Shown here: in pieces, positions 12,101-25,453 of the stretch
How the letters are laid out: every line of letters begins with the position of its first letter
Numbering within the stretch: position 1 is the stretch's first letter
Assembly (NCBI GenBank): GCA_019137255.1
Contig: WPDH01000170.1
Coordinates: 124,001 to 188,000 of the forward strand
Direction of reading: 5' to 3'
Origin: Corinectria fuckeliana
Taxonomy: Eukaryota; Ascomycota; Sordariomycetes; Hypocreales; Nectriaceae
Length of the DNA stretch: 64,000 bases
The notes under the pieces: generated by a model
Seen by the model: only the letters and a program-made list of their open reading frames with translations
Database searches by the model: none
What the model was told of the DNA's origin: nothing
Translations under genes and position numbers: made by a program

Positions 12101-12221
12101 GAGTGGGTTTCGGCAGCTTCGTGGCGGGCGCTTTGGAGCTACTGTCATTTTTGTTTCGTTTATGGGGCTTCTGGGTGGCATTGGAGCCCTCCTTGGGCCC
12201 GTACTTTCTCTTGTTGGCCAT
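9116..12221 (-). CDS. pol5: Pol5 / MYBBP1A-family nucleolar protein
   Basis: Nucleolar HEAT-repeat-like protein. The family carries the historical name DNA polymerase phi, but its known role in yeast is in rRNA synthesis and ribosome assembly. Exons 11198-12221 and 9116-11139 (1015 residues). The ATG at 12221 (MANKRKYGPKEG) is preferred over upstream in-frame positions because a Lys-rich nucleolar-targeting start follows at once. The intron at 11140-11197 joins VVD to DGLFSKSATDGQKFKGF. Family marks are FRGLASGRNASRLGFS, the helical repeats through the middle, EILLSMVSRPSTLMRQVSQQVF, and a very acidic block at about residues 715-805 (EDEDEDEEEDEEKK). Helical repeats resume after that block. 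It fits with the Utp20 gene further right as a second ribosome-biogenesis gene. Confidence 0.94.
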
Positions 12222-15200
12222 GATTGCTTGGTTGTAACAGGAAAATGCAATCACTTCAACAGACAAGTTGTGAGCTTATCGCAAACTTTTGCGATACCAA
12301 GGGAAAATATCCAGGAACCTCGGGTTCTGCCGGCTGTCACCGCCTGCAGGCACCCCGCGGCCCCGCTGAATTAACATGGGGCTCTACTTAGGAACCTACG
12401 TACCCAAGTACCGAACGCAACGACATCCAACTTACCCTAGAACATTGCATCGATGGATTCCGAGCACACCAAGTCCGATGCCAGTTCAACTTTACATGCA
12501 GTTCCTGCTGTACTTATCTAAGGTCATTCTGTTTAGGTATATAACTAGAGGGTTTGAAAATAGCTGAAATCGCTGAGTATCATCGAGTGTTTGCACAAAG
12601 GTTCATGGTCAAATTGGGAATGAGTTGAGGTTATTCAAGTTACAAGTTATGTGTTCTATCTAGACACAGAAGTGGCCGTACTAACCATTGATAAGTGAAC
12701 CACTCATTCTCAAGTAGACTGGCACATTCGCCCCCTAGTTGAGTCAAAGCAGCGTATCCTGTGTTCCCAGAGCTTTGAGTAGTCGGTTCATCTCGCCCAT
12801 CGTCATATGGCGTCGATTGTAGCTCGCAAATTACGATATTATCCTATTTCTAATACTGGATCTGAGCTATGTTATGTTTCAACGTGACTTCCCTATTTCA
12901 CCGGATGTTCAGCAGGGTGAAGCTCTGCTTCATGGTTGGATATATGCAGTGTTTGATCATTTACTTTGCAATCATCTCATTAAACCAGTCACTAGCTTCA
13001 TATCATCCAAATACCTACTAGCTATACTCAATTCCTGATAGAACTCTAGTACACAACCTCAGCCTATGGCCTTGGGCGCAAACATTAACTACCTACTAGT
13101 AAGCATGGGATCGTACCCCTTCGGTATTTTGCCGAGGAAGTTGGGCTAGCGCGGCGAAGTGTGGTGTTCCGGAGTAACGGTTTCATGAAACTGAAATCGT
13201 AGGCTGAGAGACCTAGTCTCCCAGGCGATGCTACCTCAGTATCGATGTAGTTTTGCGATCGGCTCTTTCGGCCCTCGTGAGATCGGGCGCATGTTTGAGA
13301 TATATTATATGGCCGTCGTTTTTGCAACATCGTTTACAGCTGTAACCTGAGAAAGCAGACAAAAGCGAAGGTTGTTTCAATCAGGGGCCATTGAACGAAA
13401 CCTTTGTTTCATGGATCCCGCTTACTCCGGTTGCTTCGTTGACGATTGTAGTTCATAAGATGCGCGTGTACTTCGTACCTCTTTGATATGCTGGATATTT
13501 GGTATTAAGACTACGAGACTCTTTTCTAATGAGGTAGATCATTAAATTCCGCTCGAGCCACGGTGCACGGGACGGGTATTCATGATGGGATATCTAATTA
13601 TTTCACCGAGTCCTTGGGTGACATTCTGCCTGGGAATGAGTACTAACAAGAGAAATTGCCCGCAGCGTCATGGACCCTCAGGCTGAGCGAATCCTGGCAT
13701 GTGAACTGAAGTCACGTTGGCCTTGGAATCCATTCCCACATGGCTATTTATGAAACATTCATCACCAATCGCAGGTGCGCGTACAAGTAGGTCTGAATAC
13801 CCTAGAGTATAGAGCCTAGCATCTTCATCTTAAATCAGGATTCCTGAGAACACGAGCAGGGTGGATTCGGGAGTAGGGCCGCTAAGTAATTTGCCAAATA
13901 TTCGTACGGCAGCTGAGAGCCTAGGATGATGGATCATCCATTACGATGACTAGCCGCAAATCCGATTTTGATGGTGTCTCTCCTGAGGTTGTCGTGTTTG
14001 CTTGCAAAGTCAGGAGCTTGAACATCGAATTAATTCATTTCCCGGAGTAGCATCGTTTCTGCCCGTGCTCGTGGATAGCGTACCGCAGAGTTGGCTACAG
14101 GGCTACGTGTTCGTCTACATAGTACATACTCGTACGACACAATAACCATGTTCGCTGCTCAAGGGGAAGAACCTAGAACCCAGATTGCCTGTGGGTCGTC
14201 TCCGGGTATGGCAATTGCCATGCTACGTAGTAGCTAATGCGTACCAGGAAGTATGCAGAAAGCGGAATTGGCGAGACGAGTTTCAAGATGGGGCTCTACA
14301 TAAAAAAGAGCAGAGAGGCGCTCTCACGGGGCTCTCCAAGACGTCAAATATTTTTGTAGGGAGAGATGCGCCGAGATGAGCGAGCTAAGTCTGAGACTCG
14401 ATCAAAAGAGTGCCGAGGTCACTGTGGGCTGGGCCACAGCGTGCCAGATAACGTAAAGATTTACCGGGAAGACCGGTATGCGGAAGGGTAGAAGGCGGCG
14501 AGACATTTTCCTAGTCGGAAGCTTCACTCCATTGCGTTGCCAGCGCGGCTGCGTGGCATGCCGCGGAAATGAGTTTGCGGCTCCTTGATCAGGCTGGGGC
14601 CGTTGAAGCGAATTGAATCAAACGGCACGTGCCATGAAATTATAGATCGGCCAAGCAACGACACAAGCACAAATTGCGGCGAGGGCTTCCGGCGTCAGGC
14701 TTCAACGAAGCGTGGATGCTCGGTGGCGCATCCCTTGCCAAGTGGGCTTACGTCTTAAGACCTAGGATCTGGGATCCGGGGCGGGAAGATGAACGAGGCG
14801 TCAACTGTGTCGTCGGCTATTGAAGCGCCACAAGGATATTTCCCGACCCGTCGACGGCGGTCCAGCCGACAAAAGAAAAAAACCAGAGACTGATTGCAGA
14901 TTTTGCTAATTTAGAGGGAGGAGGAGAGACGGAGGGCCGACAAAAGTGGGGCCGGACCCGGGACCTTTGACGCCTCAACCAGGAAGGCAAGAAGGTTTCT
15001 TCCCGTCGCTGCGGGATCTGAGTGGGATCTGGGCAACAGCACGTGACTTCGCGTGAATTAACTGGGGAACAAAGCCAGGCGCGACACGCTGTGGGTTGTT
15101 TACTTGGGGTTCAATGTTTACCCCCGCGAAACCGCACTTTGCACCGCACTGCACGGCACCGCGCTCTCACCACTCTGATTCACAGGGCTGCGCCGCAGAA

Positions 15201-18200
15201 CAGCCCTTGCCCGATCCAAAACGAAGTGCTGCACAATGCATCACACCATCACAACTATGCGGGCAACTTTCCTCTTTACCCCTCACCTCGAGGGTCAGGA
15301 GACGGCTTCCGAGGTACTACGTAGGGGGGTTAAGGCTTGGAGGGGAGTGGAGGGGGAGGAGGAAGACATGGGTGACGCGGTGGAGCTCAGCCATCAACCA
15401 TCCCACATTGGGAAGTGGGAAGGGAGCGTGCAAGGCGAGCTGACGGCTACGAGCTAGCCCTGGATGGCTTCGCGAAGGGCGATTGGGCCGTTGCACGGCG
15501 TCTCTGACAATTGCGGGCTGGGCTGCAGCTCACCATTATCCGTTGCAGCCCGTCCCTGCGATGCCATTTGTCTAGGGGATGAGCAGGTAAACAATGGGCC
15601 AGAAACCAACGCAAGCTGGACTGGGATGCCCTCGGCTGGCCTGATAAGCTGCATGAGTTAGTGCCATGGAGCTGGACAGGGAACATGTGTGAATGAATGA
15701 ATGGATGGGGTCAAGTTGGCAACTGTCTCGCCTCTCGGCCATGGCACTGGGTTCGTGATGCGGCTCAGCCCAGACAGGCGAGCTCCCGGGCCTGGCTAGG
15801 GCGACGGTGTATCTATCTACGTAGTAGGCGCTTGGCAGGTTGGGTTCTCTGGGCGTGATGGCAATGGTATTCCCAAATGGAATAAGTTAAGTTTAAACCA
15901 AAGCGCAAATACGACCAGGATGGCGATCGATTGTCCTGCGGCCAATCGGCCAGTAGCTACGGTGAGTGACGTCGACGACCGCGGCAGGGCCGCTGGCCGA
16001 GCGAGGGATGCCGGAAAAAGACGAGGGATCGGCGAAAGGGCCGCCTTGGCTCGGCCGTCCTGATACAGTACATTGATACGCGAGCAACCAGTCCCGGTGC
16101 CTCTTCTCTTTCTTTGGTTCCTTGATTTCCTTCCCAGCAAGGCAGGGCGGCCGGCCATGGTGCGGCCATCTCCCGTGTCGGATCGAGCCATGGTGGACTG
16201 CTGTCTTGCGCATCGAAGGGGCACTAAACTCTCCGACAGTAGGATGCGTTTCTACAGGTAGACTGATTAGGCTGGTTCACATCTGTTGGATCGAGATTTG
16301 CCTGCCTTGGATCGTCAGAGAACTACTTCTCATCCAAGGATACGGATGGCCTAAGGCGAGCATCTCGTCATCCAATATCGCTAGGAGCACGCCGCGGAAC
16401 CATAGGACCACAGGAACCACAGTCTACATAAAGTCTGCATGTCTGGGAACAAAGCGGGACCAACGCCACCTTAAAAAAAAAGGAAAAAAAAATATAATTA
16501 TTCTACGCGTAGACAGACGGCTTCACAGACGAAAAATAATAAAATTAGAATAAAAATAAAGTCGATTGCCACCGACTCCACCTGGAGACGGACGGTCGCC
16601 GATGAACGCGAGTACAGTCTAGTCTGGAGTTGATTGGGTTCATGGATTCATGGATCACTCTCCCTTCGATGAGAGAAGTCAGCCCTGTCCCCAAAAATAA
16701 ATGGATCGAGCTTGTACTTCGTAGCCTCAACTCAACTTTGCCCACCAATGACCCCAATTGGCAAGTATACTAGTATAGGTAAGCTACCTCAGGTACCTAG
16801 TTACAAGCCTCGGAGCTGATTAGGACTCTGACGATGCTTGGCTGGCGACATTCATTGCTCCAGAGGTCACGTTAGCTCACCACCAGACCAAAGCTGCTAG
16901 GCTGCCAGGCTGCCTCTAGAGGCTCGGTGACAGGGAGCGCCCCCGTCAGAGACTCGGGATGGTGGAAAGCTTGCTGCAGTGTCAGCGATAGCATCGCTCC
17001 ATCAGCGGCGGCGGCGGAGGCTGTGCTCGAGTCGCATACAACTAGACAAGGAAGCCTTTGTTTCGGGAGGAGGGGGGGTTTGACTGATGTTTTTTTCGGC
17101 AATTGCTGGTGCGGCGCTGACTGCTGAGTGACCGAGAGCTTGGATCCAGCAACAGCAATGGATCCGACTCCCTGAGCCACCAAGGGAGACGAGACACACA
17201 CATGACAGGCTCCCACATGACGGACCACGGACCACGGACCAGCGACGCCGTTTTGGGCTTTGACTCGTTCAAGCCGCCTCCCTCTCCCTCCATGGCTTAG
17301 AACGGAATCAACGCATTGATCGATGGTTCCTCTTTCTGGGGGGGCGGGCATCAAACGGGAAAACCAGGAATCGATTGGTCTGGGGTCGGGCGCTTGGGAG
17401 AACAGGAACAGGAAACAGGAAGATCAGCAGAGCAGAAGCCCTCCGGGAGTCCGAATGTAGCAATATGTTGTTATCGACGCTGAGAGTCTAAAAAAGTTCC
17501 CGGTTTCCAATGGGCAAGTCGTGCTGAAATGTGGAGGTATGTACCCTGCCAGGTTTCTTTTATTTTAGTTGCCAAGCTGAGGTGGGTGTGCTCGGGCGCC
17601 CCGCGACTGAGGACACCTCCACTGTTAAAACGCACTATTGCTACGCCATCTTACACGAGAACAAAGCCTGATACCGTGAGGGAAGGGCGGGGAAGACCTG
17701 ACGCCATCAGAGCAGACTTCAAGGTCGACGCCTCGATAGTAATCCTGACGGCATCGAGAGTAAGATTTGACACTCTCGGGGAGTTATGTAGAAGAAAGGC
17801 AAAACAGAGGCGCAATCTAGATTACATACTTACACATTTCTGCTAGCTGAAGGGCTTGCATTCCCGGGACGCTCGTCCACACGTGGACATTGCCCCTCCA
17901 GCTGCAAGCAAAGTATCCGCGGTGCCACGGCCGGCCACGGAACCAAAGGTGAGGCAACCTGGTAGCTAGCTGAGGTGTCGTGCGTTTCGGGGCTCGCAAC
18001 GACGTCAATCGGGCCCAGCATCGGGGAACGGGATCGGCAAGACGCACGCAATTCGCTTCTCACTCTCTTCCGCCTGCTCGTCACGAAAGAGCTCGCAGCT
18101 CGGCAAGGTAAGCTGGGCTGAGCCGGCGGATGCACGCTGCAAGGCATCTACTACTAGAGAAGCTGGAGGCAACAATGGGCAGATACCGACAATGGGAGCG

Positions 18201-20879
18201 TACCTACATAGTAGTCTAGTCTACATGGTAGGTTTCAATTGGGGAAGGGCTGCAGCTGGAGCATGAACTACACGCCCCTCCCTCCCTCGCCATGGCCAAC
18301 CCCGGCGCTACTCGCCGTCCAGTGACGCTCGAGTATCGACTACCGACGCGGCTTTGCTAACCTTGGATAGGTTTTCGAGCTTCCTTGTTGGATGCTCCCT
18401 TGACGCTGGTGGGCAGACAGCGTGCGTTGCGGAATCGGACTCGCTCTTCTGGCACTCACAAACGCCTCGAGCTGCGAATCGTTAATTTACATCTGCTATT
18501 AGTGAACTTGAACAGTGGAACCGAGCATGTTTCTGAAGCCGCCCCATGCCGGGCAAAAGACCAGGGCGCTGTCTCAGAAATAGGGACCCTGTATCTAATT
18601 AAGCCCCCCGTGGGCTGTCAGCGCGCACGGAGCCCGCCCGTTTTTCGAACGTTTTGTTGGTTCTGGCTTTCGTGACGCCGCCGAATGGGGAGGCCTTCCG
18701 CTGGGGAAAAGAGGGAGAGCCGGATGGATGGACGGGTCGCGGCCGAGCCCTGTCTGGAGGGTTGCACCGCGCGGGTGGCATAAAGCGAGGGTCTCAGACG
18801 GGGGGAACCGAGGCCAGGGTGATTTGGACGTAAAAGGGCAATTGAAACAGGGAAGTTGAGGATCAAGGCAAGAAACCAAGGTACGAACGAGATGCCAGGG
18901 GGCCAGCAGCGAGCAGCAGCATGAACTGGTTAGCTTCCCCATGAACTGTCCGCTGCGTTGTCGCTAGTTGTTGGAGAGGGTGTCGTCAGTGACATCCTTC
19001 TTGACTACTTTACCCCAGACATGCTCGAATATGTAGGTCTAGGCCTATCTATCTAGGCCTACTATGTAGACCTAATTAGGCTCCTCATCAGACTCGAGAA
19101 ATGGTGACAGACACAGCGCTCTGTCACTGGCGACCAACATCATTCCTCAAAGCACAAGCTTGTCGGCGATTCCCTCGGGATAGCACGACGACGGCGGCGA
19201 ACCGGACTGTGGGCATGGGAATGCCTGCCATCCCGAGTTATGCTCTGAGCTATTCCTAGCATCGGACAGGAAAGGTACCCGACGCGATTGAAAGGGAGCA
19301 GTGAGTGAGTGAGTCGTCGAAGGGACCGGCTCGGAACAAAGGCCACGACAAAGACTCGACCGATGACCGATCACAGACCACTTCAAGGGAGGGAAACGCA
19401 GGGCGAGCGAGCCCGAGGCAAGTTAATTCAATAGTTTCAATGAGTTACTAGGTGGGCTTAGAGCTTCTACCACGTTGTGCTTCGTGCAACTTTGGTTTTG
19501 ATTCAGAGGTTGATGGCGATTTTCGCAACAGCGGCAATCTTAATGTGCACTTCATACATGTCTGTGTCTAATTACGTCTCAACTGGGCAACGGACAGGAG
19601 GCATGCTGCCCTTCTGGGATCACTGCTCCTTGACCCTAGTCACGTAGCTTGTGCCTTGGTTTATAGAACGGATGCATACTACGTAGTGACATCCTAAGAA
19701 TCATAAATCCGCACACAAAGAGGGAGCTGACTGAGACGAGTAAATGAATGAATAGGGCAATCAAAGAAGGCAGCAAGGGTGGCATGCATTCTCTGAACTT
19801 CGATGCGTCTTCTGGCCGATGCCTTTATCCTGTTACCGGGTCGACGCCCGGCCTGCTTAATTACGTAGTACAGTGGAAGCGGCTCTTCGTTACAACATGG
19901 CAACGGGACGGCGGGATGCATCTCAGGCCACGGGGCTCTATGTTGACACCCTCACCGCCTCTAGGTTTCCCGGCCACGATGATGTAACCCGGGAGTCGGT
20001 GCTTGGGGATGCTTGCCAAGTTGCCAGCTTTGGGGGTGCCTCGTGTGAGTGGGAGGGCGCGGGAGTGTGGGAGAGCCGAGTGCGTGAATGCCAGGGGTGG
20101 GGGAGCTGTCTTTATGCGAACCTACTAAACTACTGTACCTGACGTTTGGGCTTGCGTAGGTACCTAGGGAACGAGGGAGAGAGCCGGTCCAGTGAAGCAA
20201 GCGCTATTAACCAACGGTCCAGCGAGTGCTGCCGTCACAGCACAGGGCACTTCCAAGGAAGGGCGGGTTGGTCTGGTGGGTGGGTGGGTAATCCCAGCGA
20301 GGGGCGCAGGTGAAGAAGTGGACTGCATGGAGAGTGGGAGCTTGGTTCCAGGCTTGGTGGAAGGTTGGTGGGTGACGGGCAGCTCGCTGAAGCTTCCACC
20401 CATTAGCAGGTACCTGCCTATCTACCTAGCATCCATGTCAGTTAGCACCTCAGAGGCCGCTGCCATGGAGAGTAGACTAAGGCAGCCCTACTAGTAAGCA
20501 ATCAATGTAAGGGAATGGAAGCTGGAGGTAGGGGTGGCAGCTTGCTAGTGCGAGGCCGCTAAGCGCCCTGGCAAGGTTCCCCCAACAGTGACGTCCCCAC
20601 CTCCACTGAGCAACCGCGCTGGGCCCACAAGGGCCACGCCCACTCAGCAGCGATAGCGGGATTGCGAGTGGGCAGCGGGCTGGCTGAGAAACGACTGGCG
20701 TGCCCGAGCTGTGGATTTAGAGCCTCTTCCCGCCCAAGTTAGCTCAATCTAGGTAGGTAATCCGCCCATGCAATTGTCCATCCCTTGCGTGTGTCGCAAG
20801 TACCTAGGTCGTAGGCCTAAGTGGTTATGTAGGTGGTAGGTAGCTTGGTAGCTGGTAGCGGCTGCTATACCTGAGGACT
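12222..20879. other. Gene desert upstream of cdc25
   Basis: More than 8.6 kb with no reading frame that looks like protein on either strand; the listed frames are short, Arg/Ser/Pro-rich or begin at non-ATG codons. The first 2 kb (about 12.4-14.4 kb) is A/T richer; 14.5-20.9 kb is GC richer. It contains an A/T run at about 16470-16560, TAGGTACCTA at 20157-20166, ACTACGTAGT at 19678-19687, and paired AGGCCTA words around 19030-19065. No transposase, integrase or terminal repeat was seen. It may hold distal regulatory DNA, non-coding transcripts or old decayed sequence. Confidence 0.5.
16471..16560. repeat. A/T-rich low-complexity run
   Basis: Two oligo-A stretches followed by AATATAATTATTC and AAAATAATAAAATTAGAATAAAAATAAAG-type sequence (shown only in part here). 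It stands out from the GC-rich surroundings. Confidence 0.6.
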
Positions 20880-22032
20880 GAGGTGCCGTCCATTGGATCC
20901 ATCCATCCATCATCCATCTTCCATCCGTAGTACCTCTGGCATAGTCACACCCCCCCCTAAAGCCAGCCCTGGCGAAGCAATGGATCCATCCTTTGTCCGC
21001 GCCACCCCTCCAAGTCCCTAGCTCATACCTCCACTAATCCCCAAGTCCACACACCTCAGTCCAGTTCCCCCCCGTAGGTAACACCTAGCACCAAGCACCA
21101 AGCACCAAATGCACCAGCACACCCAAATCACCCCTAACAACCTGGGATCGCTTGAAAAATCTCCATCCTACCTTGGACGAGCCTGAGCCGAGTCGAAGTT
21201 GGACGGCCATTGAAAAGGCCTTTGCTCCCGCACCAGGCCTCACTTATTCCCCTTCCCACCCATCCGCCCGTCGGCCTCAGTCACCAACCATCCGTCACTA
21301 ACACCAGCATCGGGATAAAGACGAAGAAGACCCTTTCGCTGTACCAACATATTCTTTTCTCTCTCTTATCACCACCGGACGGGAGCTTCAGCGTGTGTGC
21401 TTCGGGTGTACTGCATGCGTGCGTGCTACTACTACTTCTACTACTACACTTATTACTGCAAGTGTGCGTTTGCCAGCGTGAACGTGAGCGCGTTTGGTCC
21501 CTCCGCCATCGCCTAGCAACGCCCCCCCGGTCTTTTTTGGGTCCTGGATGCAAAAAGGCTCCCAGTCTCTGCAAATCAACCACGAACGAGAAGGGACTCG
21601 ACATCAGTCACCGGCTTTGCGTCGTCTGTCTCTCTTTTGCCCGTCGTTACGATTCCCTACGACGCACGATTCCACGTCGACTTCGACTCTCGCTCGTCGC
21701 TCCTTCAAATGTCCCACGAACGAATATAACGACCACACGACGCCGTCGACCCCGCCACGACCCAACCCCCATTCCCTCCCTCGCTCCCTCGGCCGCCCTC
21801 GTTCAGCCGACCACGGGACGACGGCTCTCGAGAACAGTCCCGACGGGCTACTTTGCATCTCTAGACGCGGCGTTGCAGCATTGGCTTACTGCAACTGTCC
21901 CACCTGCGAGCTTGCACGCTGTATCAGTCACGGGCTTCTCTTCTGTAGTGTGGCCTGCTCCCTTGGACTTGGCTTGACTCGACACTCAACTTGACTCACC
22001 TCGAGTCCATTACGATCTAGCCCACTACCACC
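20880..22032 (+). promoter_or_regulatory. C/T-rich probable promoter and 5' leader of cdc25
   Basis: Strongly pyrimidine-biased on the plus strand, with CCATCCATCCATCATCCATC near 20895-20920, CACCAAGCACCAAGCACC near 21085, and a CTACTACTACTTCTACTACT run near 21424. A long open frame from 21210 starts at TTG, not ATG, and is Ser/Pro/Leu low-complexity. I therefore treat this interval as untranslated leader plus core promoter. No splice sites within it were assigned. Confidence 0.5.
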
Positions 22033-23905
22033 ATGGAAGCTTCTTCCCCCTTGGCGGCTATGCACCGCCCCATGCCTGTTCCGGGCTGGGGTCGGGATAT
22101 CTTCCGTTCCCATCCTCACTCTCACTTCTCTGGGAGCTCTGGCGGATCTGGCGGCTTGAGTCTACGTGAGCAACTGCACAAGAGCACCGCCGACTACTTC
22201 AATATCAAGGACATCCGGGGCTCTTCTCCTGCTGCCAGCCTAGCTGCCGATTTGTCACAGAACTTCCGTCTCGACAACGATGCAAGGTTTGTCTTACCGG
22301 ATCCTTGTGGCTACTTTCGTCGTTAACCTTCTATACTAGCCCCCATTTCCCGACCCCTCGTCGAGCTCTCTTCACAGCCCACACCATCAGCGGGATGGAA
22401 GGTCGTGGTAAGCATATCTGCTCTCTTCGATGCTTGAACAGTATACTGATCTCCTAACCTAGATTGCGTCACGACTCCTCCTCTTCCCTCGTCTTCGCCC
22501 GCCCCCTTGACCGAGCGGATGGAGGTGTCACCGTTGCCTCACAAGATGCCCTTCTTCAGCCAGATCGATATCACATCGCCAACTCCCGGCTCAACTCCCA
22601 CGACCGAGGACGAGATGATGCTGGATTCTCCAGCTCCCATCTCTCGCTCACGGCAGTCATCGTTAGAGCCGGCCAAACCCATCGTGGCTGAGTGAGTCGA
22701 ATTGCTGCCCATTCCTGAGAATATCCACGCTGACGTCGACATGTAGCCGCAGAATTGCTGTACCCCGGCGACCTTCCCTAACCCGGATGAAGGGTCTCAG
22801 TACTACGTCCCTCCCTACCCGGCCGCAGGACAATACCCAGCTGCCAGGTTTTCGCTTCGGAACCGACTCTCGTCTCAACCACACCACCTCCAACCTCTCT
22901 CTTAGCGAATGCTTCGAGAGTGCCTCACCGCCCCAAGAGCGCAGACCCTCCTCGGCCAACAGCCCATGTGCACCTGTACCTCTAAGCCTCCGTTCTAGAC
23001 ACCCCTTCCCCAACTTCATGGGGTCGGGCAACTACCGTACTGGCTCGCCCATGAACTGTCACGCTCGTCGCCAGTCCAACCCCTTTCTCCGGAATCGCAA
23101 ACAATTCCGCCGATCACTGAGCATGTTTGAGCATCCTGCTGACATCATGAAGACGAAGTCGGAGTCCCCGGAGTCCGTGTCGTCCGCCCTGCAGTCGGTC
23201 ATGGACATGGAAGAGTCTCAGGAGCCGGTTCTTCCTCACTTCCTTACTGATGATCCCACGGATACCATCCCGCGCATCACCAAGGAGACCCTCGTGGACG
23301 TCTTGGACGGAAAATACTATGAGCATTTTGATCAGAAGATGGTTATTGACTGCAGATTCGAGTATGAGTACGACGGCGGCCACGTCGACGGGGCTGTCAA
23401 CTATAACGATAAGGAGCTGCTCACCAGCCAGCTCTTCCAAACCCCTATGAGCGGGCGCACTCTCCTGATCTTCCACTGCGAATACTCTGCCCATCGAGCT
23501 CCCCTCATGGCCCGTCATGTCCGATCAGAAGATCGTACCGTGAATGCAGAGTCTTATCCCAAGCTTACGTATCCCGAGGTCTACATCCTCGATGGCGGAT
23601 ATAGCGGCTTCTTCGCCGATCATCGTTCCCGGTGCTACCCCCAAGAATACGTTGAGATGTCAGATGAGAAGCACCAGCGCACCTGCGAACGCGAAATGGG
23701 CCGCCTAAAATCTCGTAAGGGTTTGAACCGAGCCCAGACCTTTGCTTTTGGACAAGGAGAACGTTGCGTGGATGAGTCACCGACTGCTCCAAGCCGGCCG
23801 ATCTCGCGCCAAACCCCCATGGCCGCCATGGCCACCATGGCCTTCTTTGGTCACTCACCCATTGTCGGGGAGAGAACACACACTCGTCGAATGGCCTCCT
23901 ACTAG
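22033..23905 (+). CDS. cdc25: M-phase inducer phosphatase (Cdc25 / NimT)
   Basis: Dual-specificity phosphatase that removes the inhibitory phosphates from Cdk1 and triggers mitosis. Exons 22033-22286, 22340-22407, 22463-22691 and 22747-23905 give 569 residues; all junctions keep the frame. The first 300 residues are Ser/Pro-rich with many possible kinase sites, as usual for the regulatory half. The rhodanese-like catalytic domain follows: TLVDVLDGKY, then VIDCRFEYEYDGGHVDGAVN. The loop HCEYSAHRAP carries catalytic Cys428 and Arg434 in the C-x5-R spacing. Next come YPKLTYPEVYILDGGYSGFF and YVEM. The C-terminus after about residue 520 is Met/Ala/Thr-rich. All catalytic residues expected for Cdc25 are present. 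Confidence 0.96.
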
Positions 23906-25453
23906 GTTGGCCTCGATTTGTTTGCCACTGTCTGCCGAGCACGTGGTAGAGCCGACTCCTTTGGTGCAGGTCTCGCCGAGTCGGCTCATGGACTGTGACC
24001 ATTTGCACCCTCTCATCACGCACATATTCCCTGTGGATTCCTCATGCAATCCCTTGCCTTTGAAGGCGAACATATCGACCAGGCTACGACGAAACAGCCG
24101 CCTTAATCCGTGTTTTTTTCGCCTTAGTTCTCGCCATGCTGTCTTTGCAGCCCGCCTACACCTAATTCACGCGTGCTCATAGTACCGCCACGACTAGAAA
24201 CGACCACTCCGCTAATAGATCCTGGCGCGAGTCCTTACACCCTGATCGAGCTTGTCTAGTTGATCACACTTTTTTCTCTCTCTTTGTTTTATGCATAAAG
24301 ACAAATCGACAACACGATTTCGACAATACACGGCGACGCTATCGCTCTTGGGAGTCCATCCATGGATCCCATACCATTTTCTTTGGAGCCAACAGCTTCC
24401 CTCTGCATTTCAGGCGCGCGCGCTCTTCATTTTCCATTGCATTTGCTCTCGCGGTTTTACACCTGCGTCTTCTGATTCTTGAGACAATGTCGTAGGAGAC
24501 TTCATCCCTCGCGGCTTGTGGCGTCGTCGCACAGACGCCGATTGACTAACATGTCTCGGTCTTGTCTCGAGGTGTAACCTCGACACATTGACGACGCTCA
24601 CCTTTTATGAGCACACCTGTCACACAACCCTACGAAACCCTGGCAGTTTCTTTTGATACCATTGTCCCATGCCCTCCTGATACACCACCCACTTGCGCAT
24701 AGTTGTTGCGTTTATACCCACCCAAAAACCAACGGAATGGTTTCCCAATATTTTATTTTTGTCTGTTTTACAAATATTCCAACAGTCTCCCGAAGAAAAC
24801 GGGAAGACTTGTTACCCTCATAGGCCCGGCCGACTTTTTTTTTTTTGAGATCGGGTCTTTTGGTTTTGCAGTACAAAGAATGTCTTGATACTGCTGTACT
24901 TTTGTAGGACTAGTTGGAGTGGGGGCTTTCAATGTCGATGGGAAGGCTGGCTGAACTGGCTTGCTGATTGTACATTACGTTGTCTGATGGGGGGTCGCCC
25001 CTGGCTAGCTCATATCTACAAATGAGGAAAAAAACGTTAAAAGTCACTGTCTTCTTCCTGGTGCCATGCCGTTTCTGAGAGTTGAGTTGTGGTGGTGTCT
25101 ACTGCTATTATCGCACCATTCAGGCCGCGCACCCAGTGAGTGGGCCAGAGTGTTGACAATTTCCTAGAGCTTTGTTTACCTTGTCTCACGGAGTAGTGTT
25201 CGCCTTTGTCTTTGAAACTTGATGATATTCCGAGAGCTCGTTGAATATTAGATGTACCGTCCGGTTGGCCCGCATCTAATGGCCTACCTAGGTAATTGGC
25301 AACGCTCAACTACATCACTGTTCTGATATGATCCCGATATCCTGAAGCAAAGCGCGCCCGCCCTTGTCCCATATGAAAAATGCAGTCTCCACTCATCCTC
25401 TCCCGAACCAGCTTTAGACGCCATCCATGCTCTTATTATATACAAACCTGGTA
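23906..25453. other. Intergenic, convergent 3' ends
   Basis: About 1.5 kb between the convergent stops of cdc25 and the Drn1-like gene. There is a T10 run near 24836-24846 and a perfect TACCTAGGTA palindrome at 25285-25294. No protein-like frame was found. Confidence 0.55.

Noticed and set aside
21210..21977. 255-codon plus-strand frame just before cdc25
   Set aside because: It begins at TTG, is Ser/Pro/Leu low-complexity and lies in the C/T-rich leader. There is no domain.
12222..22032. Possible relict transposon in the gene desert
   Set aside because: No transposase or reverse-transcriptase fragments, terminal repeats or target-site duplications could be seen, and there is no obvious RIP-type loss of CpA. 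Left as unexplained.
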